The translations under genes and the position numbers were made by a program. Positions 1-8,786 of a DNA stretch of 64,000 nt are shown in pieces. Under the pieces are notes generated by a model. That model was not told the DNA's origin. It ran no database searches and was given only the letters and a program-made list of their open reading frames with translations. Source of the stretch: an uncultured Endozoicomonas sp. (GTDB taxonomy: Bacteria > Pseudomonadota > Gammaproteobacteria > Pseudomonadales > Endozoicomonadaceae); NCBI RefSeq assembly GCF_947495845.1, contig NZ_CANMAO010000007.1, positions 87,722-151,721 on the forward strand, read 5' to 3'. The number at the start of each line of letters is the position of its first letter. Position 1 is the stretch's first letter.

Positions 1-375
1 TTCTTCCTTACAGAAGTCAGCAATGGCATCCAGAGTGTGACCTTCATCGAGAATATCGTCGACGATCAGGACGGTGCGATCTTTAATCGACTGAATCGGG
101 CGAACTTTCCACTCAAGGCGGCCACCGGTCAGCTGGTCGCGGTAGCGGGTAGCGTGCACATAAGACGCTTCCAGTGGGAACTGCAAGTGGGTTAACAGCT
201 TACCGGTAATCACCAGGCCGCCATTCATGACACAGAATACCAGAGGGTTGCTGTCAGCCAGTTTGCTGGTAATGGCGGTACCCATGTTGGTAATCGCCGC
301 TTCGATCTGCTGCTCGTTGTAGAGACAGTCGGCTTCATCCATCACTTGCCGGATATGGTCGAGATCAACAGACAT
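1..375 (-). CDS. hpt: Hypoxanthine(-guanine) phosphoribosyltransferase, C-terminus cut by window edge
   Basis: Purine salvage enzyme that joins hypoxanthine or guanine to PRPP to give IMP or GMP in the cytoplasm. The ATG is at 375 and the frame stays open to base 1, so about 125 residues are present and the C-terminus is outside the window. The PRPP-binding loop is clear near residues 107-117 (VLIVDDILDEGHT), and the N-terminal sequence MSVDLDHIRQVMDEADCLYN fits pseudomonad-type enzymes. It is divergent from upp, so purine and pyrimidine salvage genes sit back to back. Confidence 0.93.
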   Translation of the reverse strand, partial: MSVDLDHIRQVMDEADCLYNEQQIEAAITNMGTAITSKLADSNPLVFCVMNGGLVITGKLLTHLQFPLEASYVHATRYRDQLTGGRLEWKVRPIQSIKDRTVLIVDDILDEGHTLDAIADFCKEE

Positions 376-695
376 GTTGGGAAATCCTGATCGTTATTTG
401 CGGAAAACCAAGAAAAATACCTTATCCGACAGTCATTGGGCAAGTGAAAGGTGTCACAGCTTTACGGTGATAAAAACCTATGGGCAGATGGATAAAGCTG
501 TGGGAAAATAAGAAAGTTTACGCTGTGTTCGCAGATGGATAGCGATTGATCACATTCAGATGAGTTTTAAAATCATACCCATGTTCATTTCTCATGGGTA
601 TTGAAATCTTTCGAATGGCCATTTGCCCGGCAGGCAGCTTAAGCCAATTTATTCAGATTCTATTCAGTTTCAATTTTCCACCGTTGAGGTCTTCC
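376..695. other. Divergent hpt/upp intergenic region
   Basis: This 320-base spacer holds the two divergent promoters. The only structure I can point to is a perfect 9-bp inverted repeat, ATACCCATG at 575-583 and CATGGGTAT at 593-601, in the upp leader. It could be a leader hairpin or a protein site. I see no convincing coding sequence, although the upp frame is open back to 594. Confidence 0.5.
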
Positions 696-1322
696 ATGAG
701 CGTTCAGGAAATCAAGCATCCACTGGTACAACACAAGCTGGGCATCATGCGTTCCCATGATATCAGTACCAAAGGTTTCCGGACCCTGGCCAGTGAAGTT
801 GGCAGCTTACTGACTTATGAGGCGACCAAAGACCTGGAAATGGAAGACACTGTCATTGATGGCTGGAATGGCCCGGTTACGGTTCAGCAGATCAAAGGCA
901 AGAAAATCACCATCGTTCCTATTCTTCGTGCCGGTATCGGTATGATGGATGGCGTTCTGGATATGATTCCGAACGCCAAAGTCAGCGTGGTGGGTTTATA
1001 TCGTGATGAAGAAACCCTTGAGCCAGTGCCTTATTTTGAAAAACTGGTCAGCAATATCGACGAGCGTATTGCCCTGATTCTGGACCCAATGCTGGCTACC
1101 GGCGGTTCTATGCTGGCAACGATTGAAATGCTGAAAAAGGCGGGCTGCAAAGAAATTCGCTGCCTGGTTTTGGTGGCTGCGCCGGAAGGCATCGAGAAAA
1201 TTCGTTCTGCCCACCCGGATGTGAAAATCTTTACGGCATCTGTCGATCAGGGCCTGAATGAAAACGGTTATATTATCCCGGGCTTAGGTGACGCCGGTGA
1301 TAAGATTTTTGGTACTAAATAA
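696..1322 (+). CDS. upp: Uracil phosphoribosyltransferase
   Basis: Converts uracil and PRPP to UMP, the key step of uracil salvage. The frame is open from 594, but ATG 696 has GAGGT five bases upstream and gives 208 residues, the usual length of the family; residues before it do not match family N-termini. The PRPP-binding segment [13 protein letters not shown] is near residues 128-140, and the uracil-binding C-terminal segment [12 protein letters not shown] is present. uraA follows 25 bases downstream on the same strand, so import and phosphoribosylation are probably one operon. Confidence 0.96.
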   Translation: MSVQEIKHPLVQHKLGIMRSHDISTKGFRTLASEVGSLLTYEATKDLEMEDTVIDGWNGPVTVQQIKGKKITIVPILRAGIGMMDGVLDMIPNAKVSVVGLYRDEETLEPVPYFEKLVSNIDERIALILDPMLATGGSMLATIEMLKKAGCKEIRCLVLVAAPEGIEKIRSAHPDVKIFTASVDQGLNENGYIIPGLGDAGDKIFGTK

Positions 1323-1347
1323 ACAAGAGCAATAGAGAATTCCAAAA

Positions 1348-2634
1348 ATGGATAAAACAATGGAACCTGACAATTTAATGGATGAAATGTCCACCTGGCG
1401 ACAGGCATTGATGGGTGGACAAATGCTGTTCGTGGCTTTTGGTGCGCTGGTTTTGGTGCCACTGCTGACAGGTTTAGATGCCAGCGTCGCCTTTTTTACT
1501 GCCGGTGTGGGAACGCTGATTTTTCAGTTGGTGACTAAACGACAAGTGCCTGTTTTTCTGGCGTCCTCTTTTGCCTTTATTGCTCCCATCACGCTCAGTA
1601 TTCAATCCTGGGGGCTGCCAGCCACCATGGGCGGCATTATGGCGGCGGGTGTGCTTTATGCTGCGTTAAGTGTTCTGGTTCGGTTACGTGGTTCCGGTAT
1701 TCTCTATCGCTTATTTCCACCTGTGGTGGTTGGCCCTGTGATCATGGTGATTGGCCTTGGTTTGGCGCCTGTGGCTGTTGGCATGGCAACGTCTGGCATA
1801 GAAGGGGTGGTCTCTGCTGATCAGGCTCTGTTATTGGCGACACTCTCACTACTGACGACATTGTTTGTTGCTACCATGGCGGGCGGAATTCTTAAACTGA
1901 TTCCTATCCTCTGCGGTATTGCTGTTGGTTATATTGCGGCCATGATGATGGGCGTCGTGGATTTTCAGCCAATGCTGGATCGTCCCTGGTTAGCCATGCC
2001 AAATTTTGTCACCCCCGAGTTTAATTGGAATGCAGTGCTTTACATGATCCCTGTGGCCATCGCACCGGCGATCGAGCACATTGGCGATATGCTGGCGATC
2101 AGCTCTGTTACGGGTAAGAAGTATCTGGAAAAGCCGGGCCTTAAAAACACGTTGTTGGGTGATGGCTTGGCAACCACTGCTGCAGGCATGCTGGGTGGAC
2201 CACCGAATACCACGTATTCCGAAGTCACCGGTGCAGTGATGCTGACCAAGGCATACAACCCGAAAGTAATGACCTGGGCAGCGGTGATTGCCATTGCTGT
2301 TGCCTTCATTGGCAAGGTTGGTGGCTTTCTCGCGACGATTCCGGTACCGGTGATGGGCGGTATTATGATGTTGCTGTTCGGTTCTATTGCGGTAGTGGGT
2401 TTGAGTACGTTGATCAAGGCGAAAGTGGATCTGAGTATTCCAAGAAACCTTGTGATTGTTTCTATTGTGCTGGTGTTTGGTATTGGCAATATGGGCTTAA
2501 CGTTTGGTGAGTTTTCACTAAAGGGCGTGAGTCTCTGCGCACTGACGGCTGTTCTCTTGAACCTCCTGCTTCCGCACCAATCGGGTGAAGATCGCTATCA
2601 GTCCACTGAAGTTGGTAAGGAAGAAACCGTCTAA
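1348..2634 (+). CDS. uraA: Uracil permease, NCS2 family
   Basis: Inner-membrane uracil:proton symporter of 428 residues, the usual length for UraA. It is hydrophobic throughout with about 14 membrane segments. Two conserved acidic positions of the nucleobase/ascorbate family are visible: the Glu in IEHIGDM and the Glu in NTTYSEVTG, matching the substrate and proton-coupling glutamates described for E. coli UraA. It lies directly behind upp, which fits a salvage operon. The xanthine branch of the family is less likely given this neighbour. Confidence 0.93.
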   Translation: MDKTMEPDNLMDEMSTWRQALMGGQMLFVAFGALVLVPLLTGLDASVAFFTAGVGTLIFQLVTKRQVPVFLASSFAFIAPITLSIQSWGLPATMGGIMAAGVLYAALSVLVRLRGSGILYRLFPPVVVGPVIMVIGLGLAPVAVGMATSGIEGVVSADQALLLATLSLLTTLFVATMAGGILKLIPILCGIAVGYIAAMMMGVVDFQPMLDRPWLAMPNFVTPEFNWNAVLYMIPVAIAPAIEHIGDMLAISSVTGKKYLEKPGLKNTLLGDGLATTAAGMLGGPPNTTYSEVTGAVMLTKAYNPKVMTWAAVIAIAVAFIGKVGGFLATIPVPVMGGIMMLLFGSIAVVGLSTLIKAKVDLSIPRNLVIVSIVLVFGIGNMGLTFGEFSLKGVSLCALTAVLLNLLLPHQSGEDRYQSTEVGKEETV

Positions 2635-2650
2635 CGGTTTTGCCGTTTTT
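2633..2650 (+). terminator. Rho-independent terminator after uraA
   Basis: A short stem AACGG/CCGTT starts at the uraA stop codon and is followed directly by a run of T (2646-2652). It would end the upp-uraA transcript before the convergent STAS gene. Confidence 0.6.
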
Positions 2651-2682
2651 TAATCAGCTATAAAGGTCAATCAGCGACAAAG

Positions 2683-2715
2683 ATACTCAGGCAGAAAATT
2701 GCTCTGCCTGAGTAT
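2683..2715 (-). terminator. Stem-loop spanning the stop codon of the STAS gene
   Basis: A perfect 13-bp inverted repeat (2683-2695 and 2703-2715, loop 7) contains the last codons of the leftward STAS gene. On the minus strand it could act as terminator or 3' stabiliser; no strong T run follows. Confidence 0.4.
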
Positions 2716-3016
2716 GCATTTGAATAAAGTGGGTAACACCACTGATTTCCATTAAATCAGCCACTTCATCCCGCACATTCTGCAAAGAAAGATAATAGTT
2801 TCCTGCCATCTCAACCTGAGATTGAAACAGTAGCTTTAACCCGTCCCCGTTAATGCTGATCAGATTGGCGCAGTCAATGACGATCTGGCGTGATTCCAGC
2901 TTTGTGGCATTACTTAGTGCATTTTCCATCAAGTGGATGTTATTGCTGTCCAAATGACCTTCGACTTTCAACAGAGTAAAGTCTCCCTGGCTTTCAATCT
3001 GAATGGCTAACTCCAT
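2687..3016 (-). CDS. STAS-domain protein
   Basis: A 109-residue cytoplasmic protein that is essentially one STAS domain (anti-sigma-factor antagonist fold). The pattern of strand, helix and VIDCANLISINGDGLKLL near residues 46-63 is the part that carries the phosphorylatable Ser/Thr in SpoIIAA-like proteins; a Ser is present at about residue 54. GGAG lies eight bases before ATG 3016. No kinase or sigma-factor partner is adjacent, so its pathway cannot be told from context. Confidence 0.7.
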   Translation of the reverse strand: MELAIQIESQGDFTLLKVEGHLDSNNIHLMENALSNATKLESRQIVIDCANLISINGDGLKLLFQSQVEMAGNYYLSLQNVRDEVADLMEISGVTHFIQMHTQAEQFSA

Positions 3017-3098
3017 ACTGCTGTCTCCATAGCATTCATACTAATGGGCAATAGCCTACAGAGAGGAGAAATTGCTTTGCATAACAAGGTGGTTATCT

Positions 3099-3124
3099 AG
3101 CCTGACAAAATGCTTTGTCAGGCT
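3099..3124 (-). terminator. Stem-loop after the PqaA-like gene
   Basis: Perfect 11-bp stem AGCCTGACAAA/TTTGTCAGGCT with a 4-base loop lies just past the stop of the leftward gene ending at 3133. The T run expected of an intrinsic terminator is missing on the minus strand, so this is a candidate only. Confidence 0.4.
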
Positions 3125-3132
3125 ACTCAGCA

Positions 3133-4617
3133 TCATCGACTTGACGATGTTGGGTACCGGTCTGGCTGTACAAACACTCTGGTTGTGAACACCAAATCCG
3201 CGTAAGGGGCATTGTCAAAGTGCAGCTCAATGAAGCTGGCTGACCAGCCTGTGTCCGGTTCTGGTATGTCTGTCGAGCTCTTGCAGGCGTTTTGCTGGCA
3301 GATCATGTGGATGGGGCTTCGACGAAAGTCTGATAGGTTTTCGATGGATGGAATTCGGCGAAAGTCTCTGTCCGTTGCATTGGTTGCTTGCCAGAGCCAG
3401 GCTGCTTTGGGGGCTTGTGATGATGTCAGAGTAAGCTGATGCCCTTGCAAATCCCATTCAATGTCAGGAAGCACTCGACCTTCAACGATCGCACCATAAA
3501 AAGACTCCGTAATATCAGTAACGAGATCTTCATTGTCCCGAACAATATAGTGCCCTTGATTTGGCAGAACTCGCATCCATTTTTTGCCCGGTAGCTCCCC
3601 AAAAGACAGTTTGCTGTTGTCTGGTGGCGTAAATTCATCACCAGAAGCGGAGACGATGTACTTGGGTATGCTCAGCGCATCGCGATACTGGAAAGGGTCA
3701 ATCATGGCGATAAGTTGCTGCATTTCGGATTCCGAAGAGGTGTCTCGCAAAGGAAGATGCAGGTAAGCAGAGACAGCCGGGTTGCCCTCCGGATAAACAT
3801 TCAGCAGGTGTTTGATCGTTTCCCCTAAGTTCAGGAAATCAGCAACCATAGGGATGATGGCAGTTACACGTTTGTCTTGAGAGGCAGTCAGAGACGCAGT
3901 CCAGCCTCTTTTGGAGCCACCTTCGAGGACAAAACCGTTAATCGTGATGTCGTGAATAGCCAAGATTGCTTCGATGGCATCCATGGCAGCAATCACTGCT
4001 TTGGCCATGGGCATGTGGAGTGGCCAGCTGCTATCAGGCTCTGGTTTTACCAGAAACTGCCCCCAGGAAAATGACACCAGGTTGTCTTCCCTGAGATGGG
4101 AGGAGTGAGGGAACTTCAGGTACTGGTTGGGAATATCTTTAAGGTCAATCACAATAGACTGGGTTCTGGCGGCGATACGGGCAAAATCAATAATGTCGCC
4201 TTGATGATGTTGTTGACCTTTTGTTCGAGGGTGACTAATGCCGCCATTAATCACCAGTAATGCGCGATCAGATATAACGGTTTCTGGTTTGTAGATCGTT
4301 AATCGATGCTGCCACAAGGGGGAGTCTGGTGCATATTGAGGATCAGGTTCCCAGCTCAGCGACGATAGATCCGCATGGAGAATCGAGACATCCCGATCCT
4401 GACCGTCAACATTCACAACCTGGAAAGTATTGCGAATAATTTTCCAGCCGGACTCCGGCTCCTCCTTCAGCAGGTAACAAGGGAGTCGGTGTTCGAGGTG
4501 TGTTGTTAACCATGATGCGTCGCAACGGGAAGGCACTTCTCGAAGGGTGCTCTCTGAGGCAGAAATCGCAGTGGTGCACAGGAATAAATAAGTGATCAAC
4601 AGGCGAATTGGTTTCAT
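3133..4617 (-). CDS. pqaA: PhoPQ-activated pathogenicity-related (PqaA-type) exported protein
   Basis: A 494-residue exported protein with a signal peptide (hydrophobic residues 5-19, AxS-type cleavage near 20). It matches the PhoPQ_related family, an alpha/beta-hydrolase-like group named after Salmonella PqaA. The candidate nucleophile is Ser235 in EGGSKRGW, and later segments YIVSASGDEF and PNQGHY resemble the Asp and His of a hydrolase triad. Enzymatic substrate is unknown in the family. It stands alone between convergent and divergent neighbours. Confidence 0.82.
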   Translation of the reverse strand: MKPIRLLITYLFLCTTAISASESTLREVPSRCDASWLTTHLEHRLPCYLLKEEPESGWKIIRNTFQVVNVDGQDRDVSILHADLSSLSWEPDPQYAPDSPLWQHRLTIYKPETVISDRALLVINGGISHPRTKGQQHHQGDIIDFARIAARTQSIVIDLKDIPNQYLKFPHSSHLREDNLVSFSWGQFLVKPEPDSSWPLHMPMAKAVIAAMDAIEAILAIHDITINGFVLEGGSKRGWTASLTASQDKRVTAIIPMVADFLNLGETIKHLLNVYPEGNPAVSAYLHLPLRDTSSESEMQQLIAMIDPFQYRDALSIPKYIVSASGDEFTPPDNSKLSFGELPGKKWMRVLPNQGHYIVRDNEDLVTDITESFYGAIVEGRVLPDIEWDLQGHQLTLTSSQAPKAAWLWQATNATDRDFRRIPSIENLSDFRRSPIHMICQQNACKSSTDIPEPDTGWSASFIELHFDNAPYADLVFTTRVFVQPDRYPTSSSR

Positions 4618-4722
4618 TTGCCTAACTTCTTAATATTTATGGTCTGCTAAAAATAGCTGATATTCTCCGGTTTGCCCTGAGACTGCATACGCAAATTTCT
4701 CTCAATGAACAGGAAAATGAAC

Positions 4723-5745
4723 ATGGCTCGCTCTTTTACCAGTGACAATGCTTCCGGAGTTTCACCCGAGGTGATGGAGGCATTGGTCGCCGCCAATGAT
4801 GGTCATGCCGGGCCTTATGGTGGTGATCAGCTCACTCGGGAAGCGACTGAAATGGTCGTGGCAGCACTGGGAAAACCGGCAGATCTGTTTTTTGTTTATA
4901 ACGGAACCGGTGCTAACACGCTCTGCGCCAAAGCATTGTTGCGAAGTATTGATAGTATTATTTGTGCGGATACGTCTCACATGATCACCAATGAAGTGGG
5001 GGCACCGGTGAATGCCACCGGAAGCCGGATGATAACGGTGCCGTCCACTCACGGAAAAATCACGCCTGAGCAAATACGCAAAGCCTTTCATGATGAAAGC
5101 TGGTGGGGGCCTCACGCTACTCGTCCTCGTATGGTGAGTATCTCCCAGTCTACAGAACTTGGTACTGTTTATACCCTTGCAGAAATGGCAGACATAAAAA
5201 GCACCTGTGAGGCGCTGGGTTTGATTCTGCACGTCGATGGTTGCCGTCTCTATAACGTCGCAGTTGCACTGGATTGCTCACTCTCTGATATTTGCCAGTA
5301 TATTGATGTGCTGTCTCTGGGTGGCACCAAAAATGGTTTAATGTTTGGCGAAGCGGTGGTGTTTTTTGATCAGACTTTGTCAGATGGCTTTGGGCATATC
5401 CGCAAGCAAGGTTTGCAACTGTACTCAAAAATGCGTTTTATCAGTGCTCAGTTCAAAGCACTGTTTACGGATGACCTCTGGAAACGCAATGCCATGCAAG
5501 CGAATCGAACCATGAAGCTACTGGCTGACGGATTACAACCGTTACCAGGCATTGAGCTGATGCACCCGGTGGAAACTAATCAGGCATTTTTCACTATGCC
5601 AGAAGATCTGGCAGATCAACTGATGGCTATCTGTGCGTTCAACCTTGCCGGGCCAGAAAAAGGAACCTATCGTATGGTGACCTCGTTTGATACGACGGAA
5701 GAGGATGTTCTGACGTTTATTGAAGCCGCTAAAAGGATTGTGTAG
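4723..5745 (+). CDS. ltaE: Low-specificity L-threonine aldolase
   Basis: PLP enzyme that splits L-threonine or L-allo-threonine to glycine and acetaldehyde. The PLP-binding lysine is in LSLGGTKNGLMFGE, and HVDGCRLYNVAV carries the aspartate and arginine typical of the family. Three in-frame ATGs occur at 4705, 4717 and 4723; AGGA at 4711-4714 is best spaced for 4723, which gives 340 residues beginning MARSFTSDNASG as in relatives. It is a single-gene unit. Confidence 0.92.
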   Translation: MARSFTSDNASGVSPEVMEALVAANDGHAGPYGGDQLTREATEMVVAALGKPADLFFVYNGTGANTLCAKALLRSIDSIICADTSHMITNEVGAPVNATGSRMITVPSTHGKITPEQIRKAFHDESWWGPHATRPRMVSISQSTELGTVYTLAEMADIKSTCEALGLILHVDGCRLYNVAVALDCSLSDICQYIDVLSLGGTKNGLMFGEAVVFFDQTLSDGFGHIRKQGLQLYSKMRFISAQFKALFTDDLWKRNAMQANRTMKLLADGLQPLPGIELMHPVETNQAFFTMPEDLADQLMAICAFNLAGPEKGTYRMVTSFDTTEEDVLTFIEAAKRIV

Positions 5746-5846
5746 TTTATTTGATCAATAATCTGTACAGCATTTATTCGTGCAGTAATCGGTATTACCC
5801 ATTAATATTAGTGGCTATGTTTAAAAGATAATAAAGGAATATCAGC

Positions 5847-7271
5847 GTGAGCCAACCCGCACAAACTGCCGTCTCAGGGAGTGAGCCCGGCTTTTTTCAA
5901 GCGTTTATTACGCTGTTTTCCATTATTACTGTGATTGGTGTTGGTTTGTTCTGGTTGCAAACCAGCCTTCATAGCCTGATTCTTATTTCGCTGCTGATTG
6001 CATCTCTCAGTGCTTTCAAACTGGGGTTTGATTTTCGAGCCATTCGTGATGCCATGAATGGTGGTATCAGCGGCGCGTTACCTGCGATTTATATTTTTAT
6101 TTTGATTGGTGTCTTGATTGCAGCACTGATTCAAAGTGGCACGTTGGCAACCCTGATTTATTACGGTATTGAGTTTGTCAGCCCGGCTATTTTTCTACCG
6201 GCAGGATTACTGCTGTGCAGCTTTATGTCTCTGGCCACAGGCACCAGCTGGGGAACGGTTGGTACCATCGGCGTTGTGCTGATGGGCATTGGTATGGCCA
6301 TGGGCATACCGGCACCTTTGATTGCTGGTATGGTCATTTCCGGTGCCTGTTTTGGCGATAAAATGTCGCCCGTCTCCGACACCACAAACTTAGCCTCCAT
6401 GACCACCAAAGTGGATCTTTACGATCATATTCACGGAATGTTGTATACCACTGGCCCTGCTTATTTATTGGCGCTGATTCTGTTTTCGTTTGTCGGCATG
6501 AACTATGCCGAAAGCCTGTTGCCTGTCGATCAATTGGCTGCGATGCAATCAGCATTGCGTGAAACTTTTTCTATCAGCCTGTTAACGCTTTTGCCCTTAC
6601 TGGTGATGCTGGGTCTTAGCATGGCTCGGGTAGCGGCTGAACCCAGTATGATGGCGTCGTCTATTGTGGCGGTCATACTGGCCTTGTTTCTTCAGGGACA
6701 AGAACTGTCGACAGTGCTAAACAGTTTGTTCAGTGGTGGCAGTATTAAGACGGGTTTGGACAGTCTGGATTCCCTGATGGGTCGTGGCGGTATTTCCTCC
6801 ATGATGTGGACACTGTCTCTGTCCCTGATGGCATTGGCGCTTGGCGGCATTCTTGAACGAGGTCACTTCCTGAGAGTGTTAATCTCCACACTGCTGCTGA
6901 AAGTGAAACGGGCTTCGAGTCTTGTTGCATCGACGATTATTGCCTGCTTTGCCGGCAACATGACCATGGGCGAAGCGTATATGTCCATTATTCTGGGTGG
7001 GCAATTATTCAGTGATGCGTACGATGAAAAGGGTGTGGACAGAAGAGTGCTGTCTCGCTCCCTTGAAGAAGGCGCAACGCTGACGACAGCTCTGGTTCCC
7101 TGGACGACAGGCGGTGCTTTTTTTGCATCGACCCTTGGCGTTGCGGTTATTGATTATGCGCCCTGGGCATTGCTGAACTGGGTGAGCCCGGTGCTTTCTA
7201 TTCTGTTTGCTGTACTTGGAATTGGTATGTTTCGAAAAGTGGCCGGAAAAGTTCAAGCAAAGGCAGTATAG
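5847..7271 (+). CDS. nhaC: Na+/H+ antiporter, NhaC family
   Basis: Inner-membrane sodium/proton antiporter, 474 residues, about 12 membrane segments. Family hallmarks are TGTSWGTVGTIG and GACFGDKMSPVSDTTNLA, the latter carrying the conserved Asp residues. Translation starts at GTG 5847 with AAGGA nine bases upstream. A fragment of a second, very similar NhaC C-terminus lies at 8563-8684, so this gene once had a tandem paralogue. Confidence 0.93.
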   Translation: MSQPAQTAVSGSEPGFFQAFITLFSIITVIGVGLFWLQTSLHSLILISLLIASLSAFKLGFDFRAIRDAMNGGISGALPAIYIFILIGVLIAALIQSGTLATLIYYGIEFVSPAIFLPAGLLLCSFMSLATGTSWGTVGTIGVVLMGIGMAMGIPAPLIAGMVISGACFGDKMSPVSDTTNLASMTTKVDLYDHIHGMLYTTGPAYLLALILFSFVGMNYAESLLPVDQLAAMQSALRETFSISLLTLLPLLVMLGLSMARVAAEPSMMASSIVAVILALFLQGQELSTVLNSLFSGGSIKTGLDSLDSLMGRGGISSMMWTLSLSLMALALGGILERGHFLRVLISTLLLKVKRASSLVASTIIACFAGNMTMGEAYMSIILGGQLFSDAYDEKGVDRRVLSRSLEEGATLTTALVPWTTGGAFFASTLGVAVIDYAPWALLNWVSPVLSILFAVLGIGMFRKVAGKVQAKAV

Positions 7272-7610
7272 CCCATACAGTTATCTCCCATGTTCTGAGG
7301 TTGTGAAACCCCATGCACCTTTTTCCCATGCTGGCGCAAGCCAGATGCGGGAAAACAATTCTGCTTGTGTATTGGGCATTTCATGTCAGTCTTTTTTGTT
7401 CTGTGAAATGGCCGCCACAACAGGTCCTGCGTAGATCAACTGAGACTGTTTCTGCAGCTCTCCTCCGTTTTTTTTTAGCCGAACAATAAAGTCCCTCGTT
7501 AAGTCTTCGTTCATATCAACTCAGTAACATGAATGTGTTCTGGTTTGCTCAAAAAACATAACCAAAGCCTTTTAAAGTCCAAAAATCCTGCAACAACATA
7601 GGAAGGTCCA
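7272..7610. other. Intergenic region after nhaC
   Basis: This 339-base stretch has no convincing gene. The minus strand has a 42-codon open frame (7514 to 7386) with protein-like composition but no ribosome-binding site; it may be the tail of a lost gene. No clear repeat or terminator was found. Confidence 0.35.
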
Positions 7611-8090
7611 TTGAACTTACTGAAATTAGCTTTTGTCACTTTTGTTCTCGCCACATCATCTATTGTCCTGGCTGAATCGGCCCCCTGGCATTTTGATGAA
7701 ACCGGTTTTTATGGTGATCCACTGCTCATGAGCCCGGGCGATACACCTTACTACCTCAGATCCTGTGAGGGGTGCTCAGCATCCATTGGCTTACTCAGGA
7801 ACAGAGAAACGCTCAAGAAAGAGTTCTACATCACATTTTATGGGCTTAACCCGAAGTCAGGCGACTATGTTGAGGTAAAAATAGGGGACAGTGTGGTAGA
7901 GCACAAGCTAACCCATAATCCCGGAGTCGGCTTAATGATTGATAATTCAGATAAGCTGTTTGAAGCCATGAAAAACATGGAGATGATACAATTCGGAATC
8001 CAGAATGCTGATCAGAATCTGGTGCTTTTCCGAATCTATCCGGACCAGGGGCGTCAGGAAATTTTAGACTGGTTCAAGGCCACTTCCTGA
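7611..8090 (+). CDS. Small exported protein of unknown function
   Basis: A 159-residue protein with a signal peptide (hydrophobic residues 4-19, cleavage about LAES-A). The start is TTG 7611 with GGAAGG four bases before it. The mature part has two close cysteines (SCEGCSA), perhaps a disulfide, and no transmembrane segment, so it is likely periplasmic or secreted. I do not recognise a family. It lies between nhaC and the rearranged nhaC/flgO scar, so it may be part of an insertion. Confidence 0.6.
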   Translation: MNLLKLAFVTFVLATSSIVLAESAPWHFDETGFYGDPLLMSPGDTPYYLRSCEGCSASIGLLRNRETLKKEFYITFYGLNPKSGDYVEVKIGDSVVEHKLTHNPGVGLMIDNSDKLFEAMKNMEMIQFGIQNADQNLVLFRIYPDQGRQEILDWFKATS

Positions 8091-8124
8091 TGCATTAAAG
8101 GGAGGGTCTGAAAAACATATAGCC

Positions 8125-8154
8125 CCGTCATTCCTATGAAGGCAGGGATGACGG
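8125..8154. repeat. REP-like small palindrome
   Basis: CCGTCATTCC (8125-8134) pairs with GGGATGACGG (8145-8154) with one mismatch and a 10-base loop. The CGTCATTCC...GGAATGACG pattern is a widespread dispersed extragenic palindrome in proteobacteria; a relative occurs near 33617-33640. Confidence 0.5.
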
Positions 8155-8162
8155 TCTTCACA

Positions 8163-8570
8163 TTAGTATTTTTTCCGATTGCGCACCAACATACGAATGT
8201 CGGCGTCCAGAGGTATTTGAAAATCAGTAGTTGCAACCACTCGCTTCGAACGGATATCAATCATTCGTGCACTGATGTATACAGTATTACTACCCACTGC
8301 ATAGGTTCCTGTGACAACAGCATCTGCATTGTAAGCTTTGCTCAGATTATCCAGGCTTCTTGAAAGACTGAATTCACCCGCATTGTGCTGGCTGATAAAA
8401 ACACTATTCTTCATCTTGATTTCGATTAGGTTATAACCAATATCTGACATAGCTGACGAGAGTTGTTCACCCAGTACCCGACCAAGCGTTGTGGTTTTAC
8501 TCAGATGATTGATGTCTGCAAGGCTGGTCGATAAAATCGTAGCGCTTACCGGAAGCTCATCCTTGATTAT
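8163..8570 (-). pseudogene. FlgO-domain protein, 5' truncated
   Basis: Reading leftward from about 8570, the frame gives about 135 residues of FlgO-domain type: LPVSATILSTSLADINHL, then TLGRVLGEQLSSAMSDIGYN, then ADAVVTGTYAVGSNTVYISA. FlgO is an outer-membrane-associated flagellar protein in vibrios and the domain also occurs in unrelated lipoproteins. No start codon, signal peptide or lipobox precedes the domain. Instead the frame runs straight into a sense-strand NhaC fragment, so the 5' end was lost in a rearrangement. The internal ATG at 8450 would miss a third of the domain. Confidence 0.7.
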
Positions 8571-8684
8571 GCGCCTTGGGCTTTGTTGAACTGGGTGAGC
8601 CTGGTGCTTTCTATTCTGTTTCCTGTGCTTGGAGTTGGTATGTTTCGAAAAGCAACTGGTAAAACTGAGGTGAACATGGTTTAG
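8563..8684 (+). pseudogene. 3' remnant of a second nhaC gene
   Basis: These bases encode DYAPWALLNWVSLVLSILFP and on to a TAG stop at 8682-8684, about 40 codons. They match the last 40 codons of the intact nhaC at 7149-7271 at most positions in protein and at nucleotide level. Homology begins abruptly at TTGATTATG (8563), exactly where the FlgO frame ends. It is a clean junction scar. Confidence 0.88.
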
Positions 8685-8733
8685 TGGGCAGTTTTTAAAA
8701 AACGACCTTATTGCTAGAGGCGTTTTCCGTTGA

Positions 8734-8785
8734 CCGTAAAAGCTGTTCAGTTTGTGCTTTTACGGATAACGGATAACGGATAACG
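8734..8785. repeat. Hairpin followed by CGGATAA tandem repeat
   Basis: CCGTAAAAGC (8734-8743) and GCTTTTACGG (8756-8765) form a perfect 10-bp stem. It runs into three to four tandem copies of CGGATAA ending at 8785, two bases before the pldA stop. It may serve as the pldA transcript end. Confidence 0.55.
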
Positions 8786-8786
8786 A

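Noticed and set aside
594..695. Extended N-terminus for upp
   Set aside because: No ribosome-binding site for the earlier start and 34 extra residues unlike family members; ATG 696 has GAGGT and gives the standard 208 residues.
7386..7514. 42-codon leftward frame after nhaC with protein-like composition
   Set aside because: No Shine-Dalgarno sequence and no recognised family; kept only as a possible gene tail.
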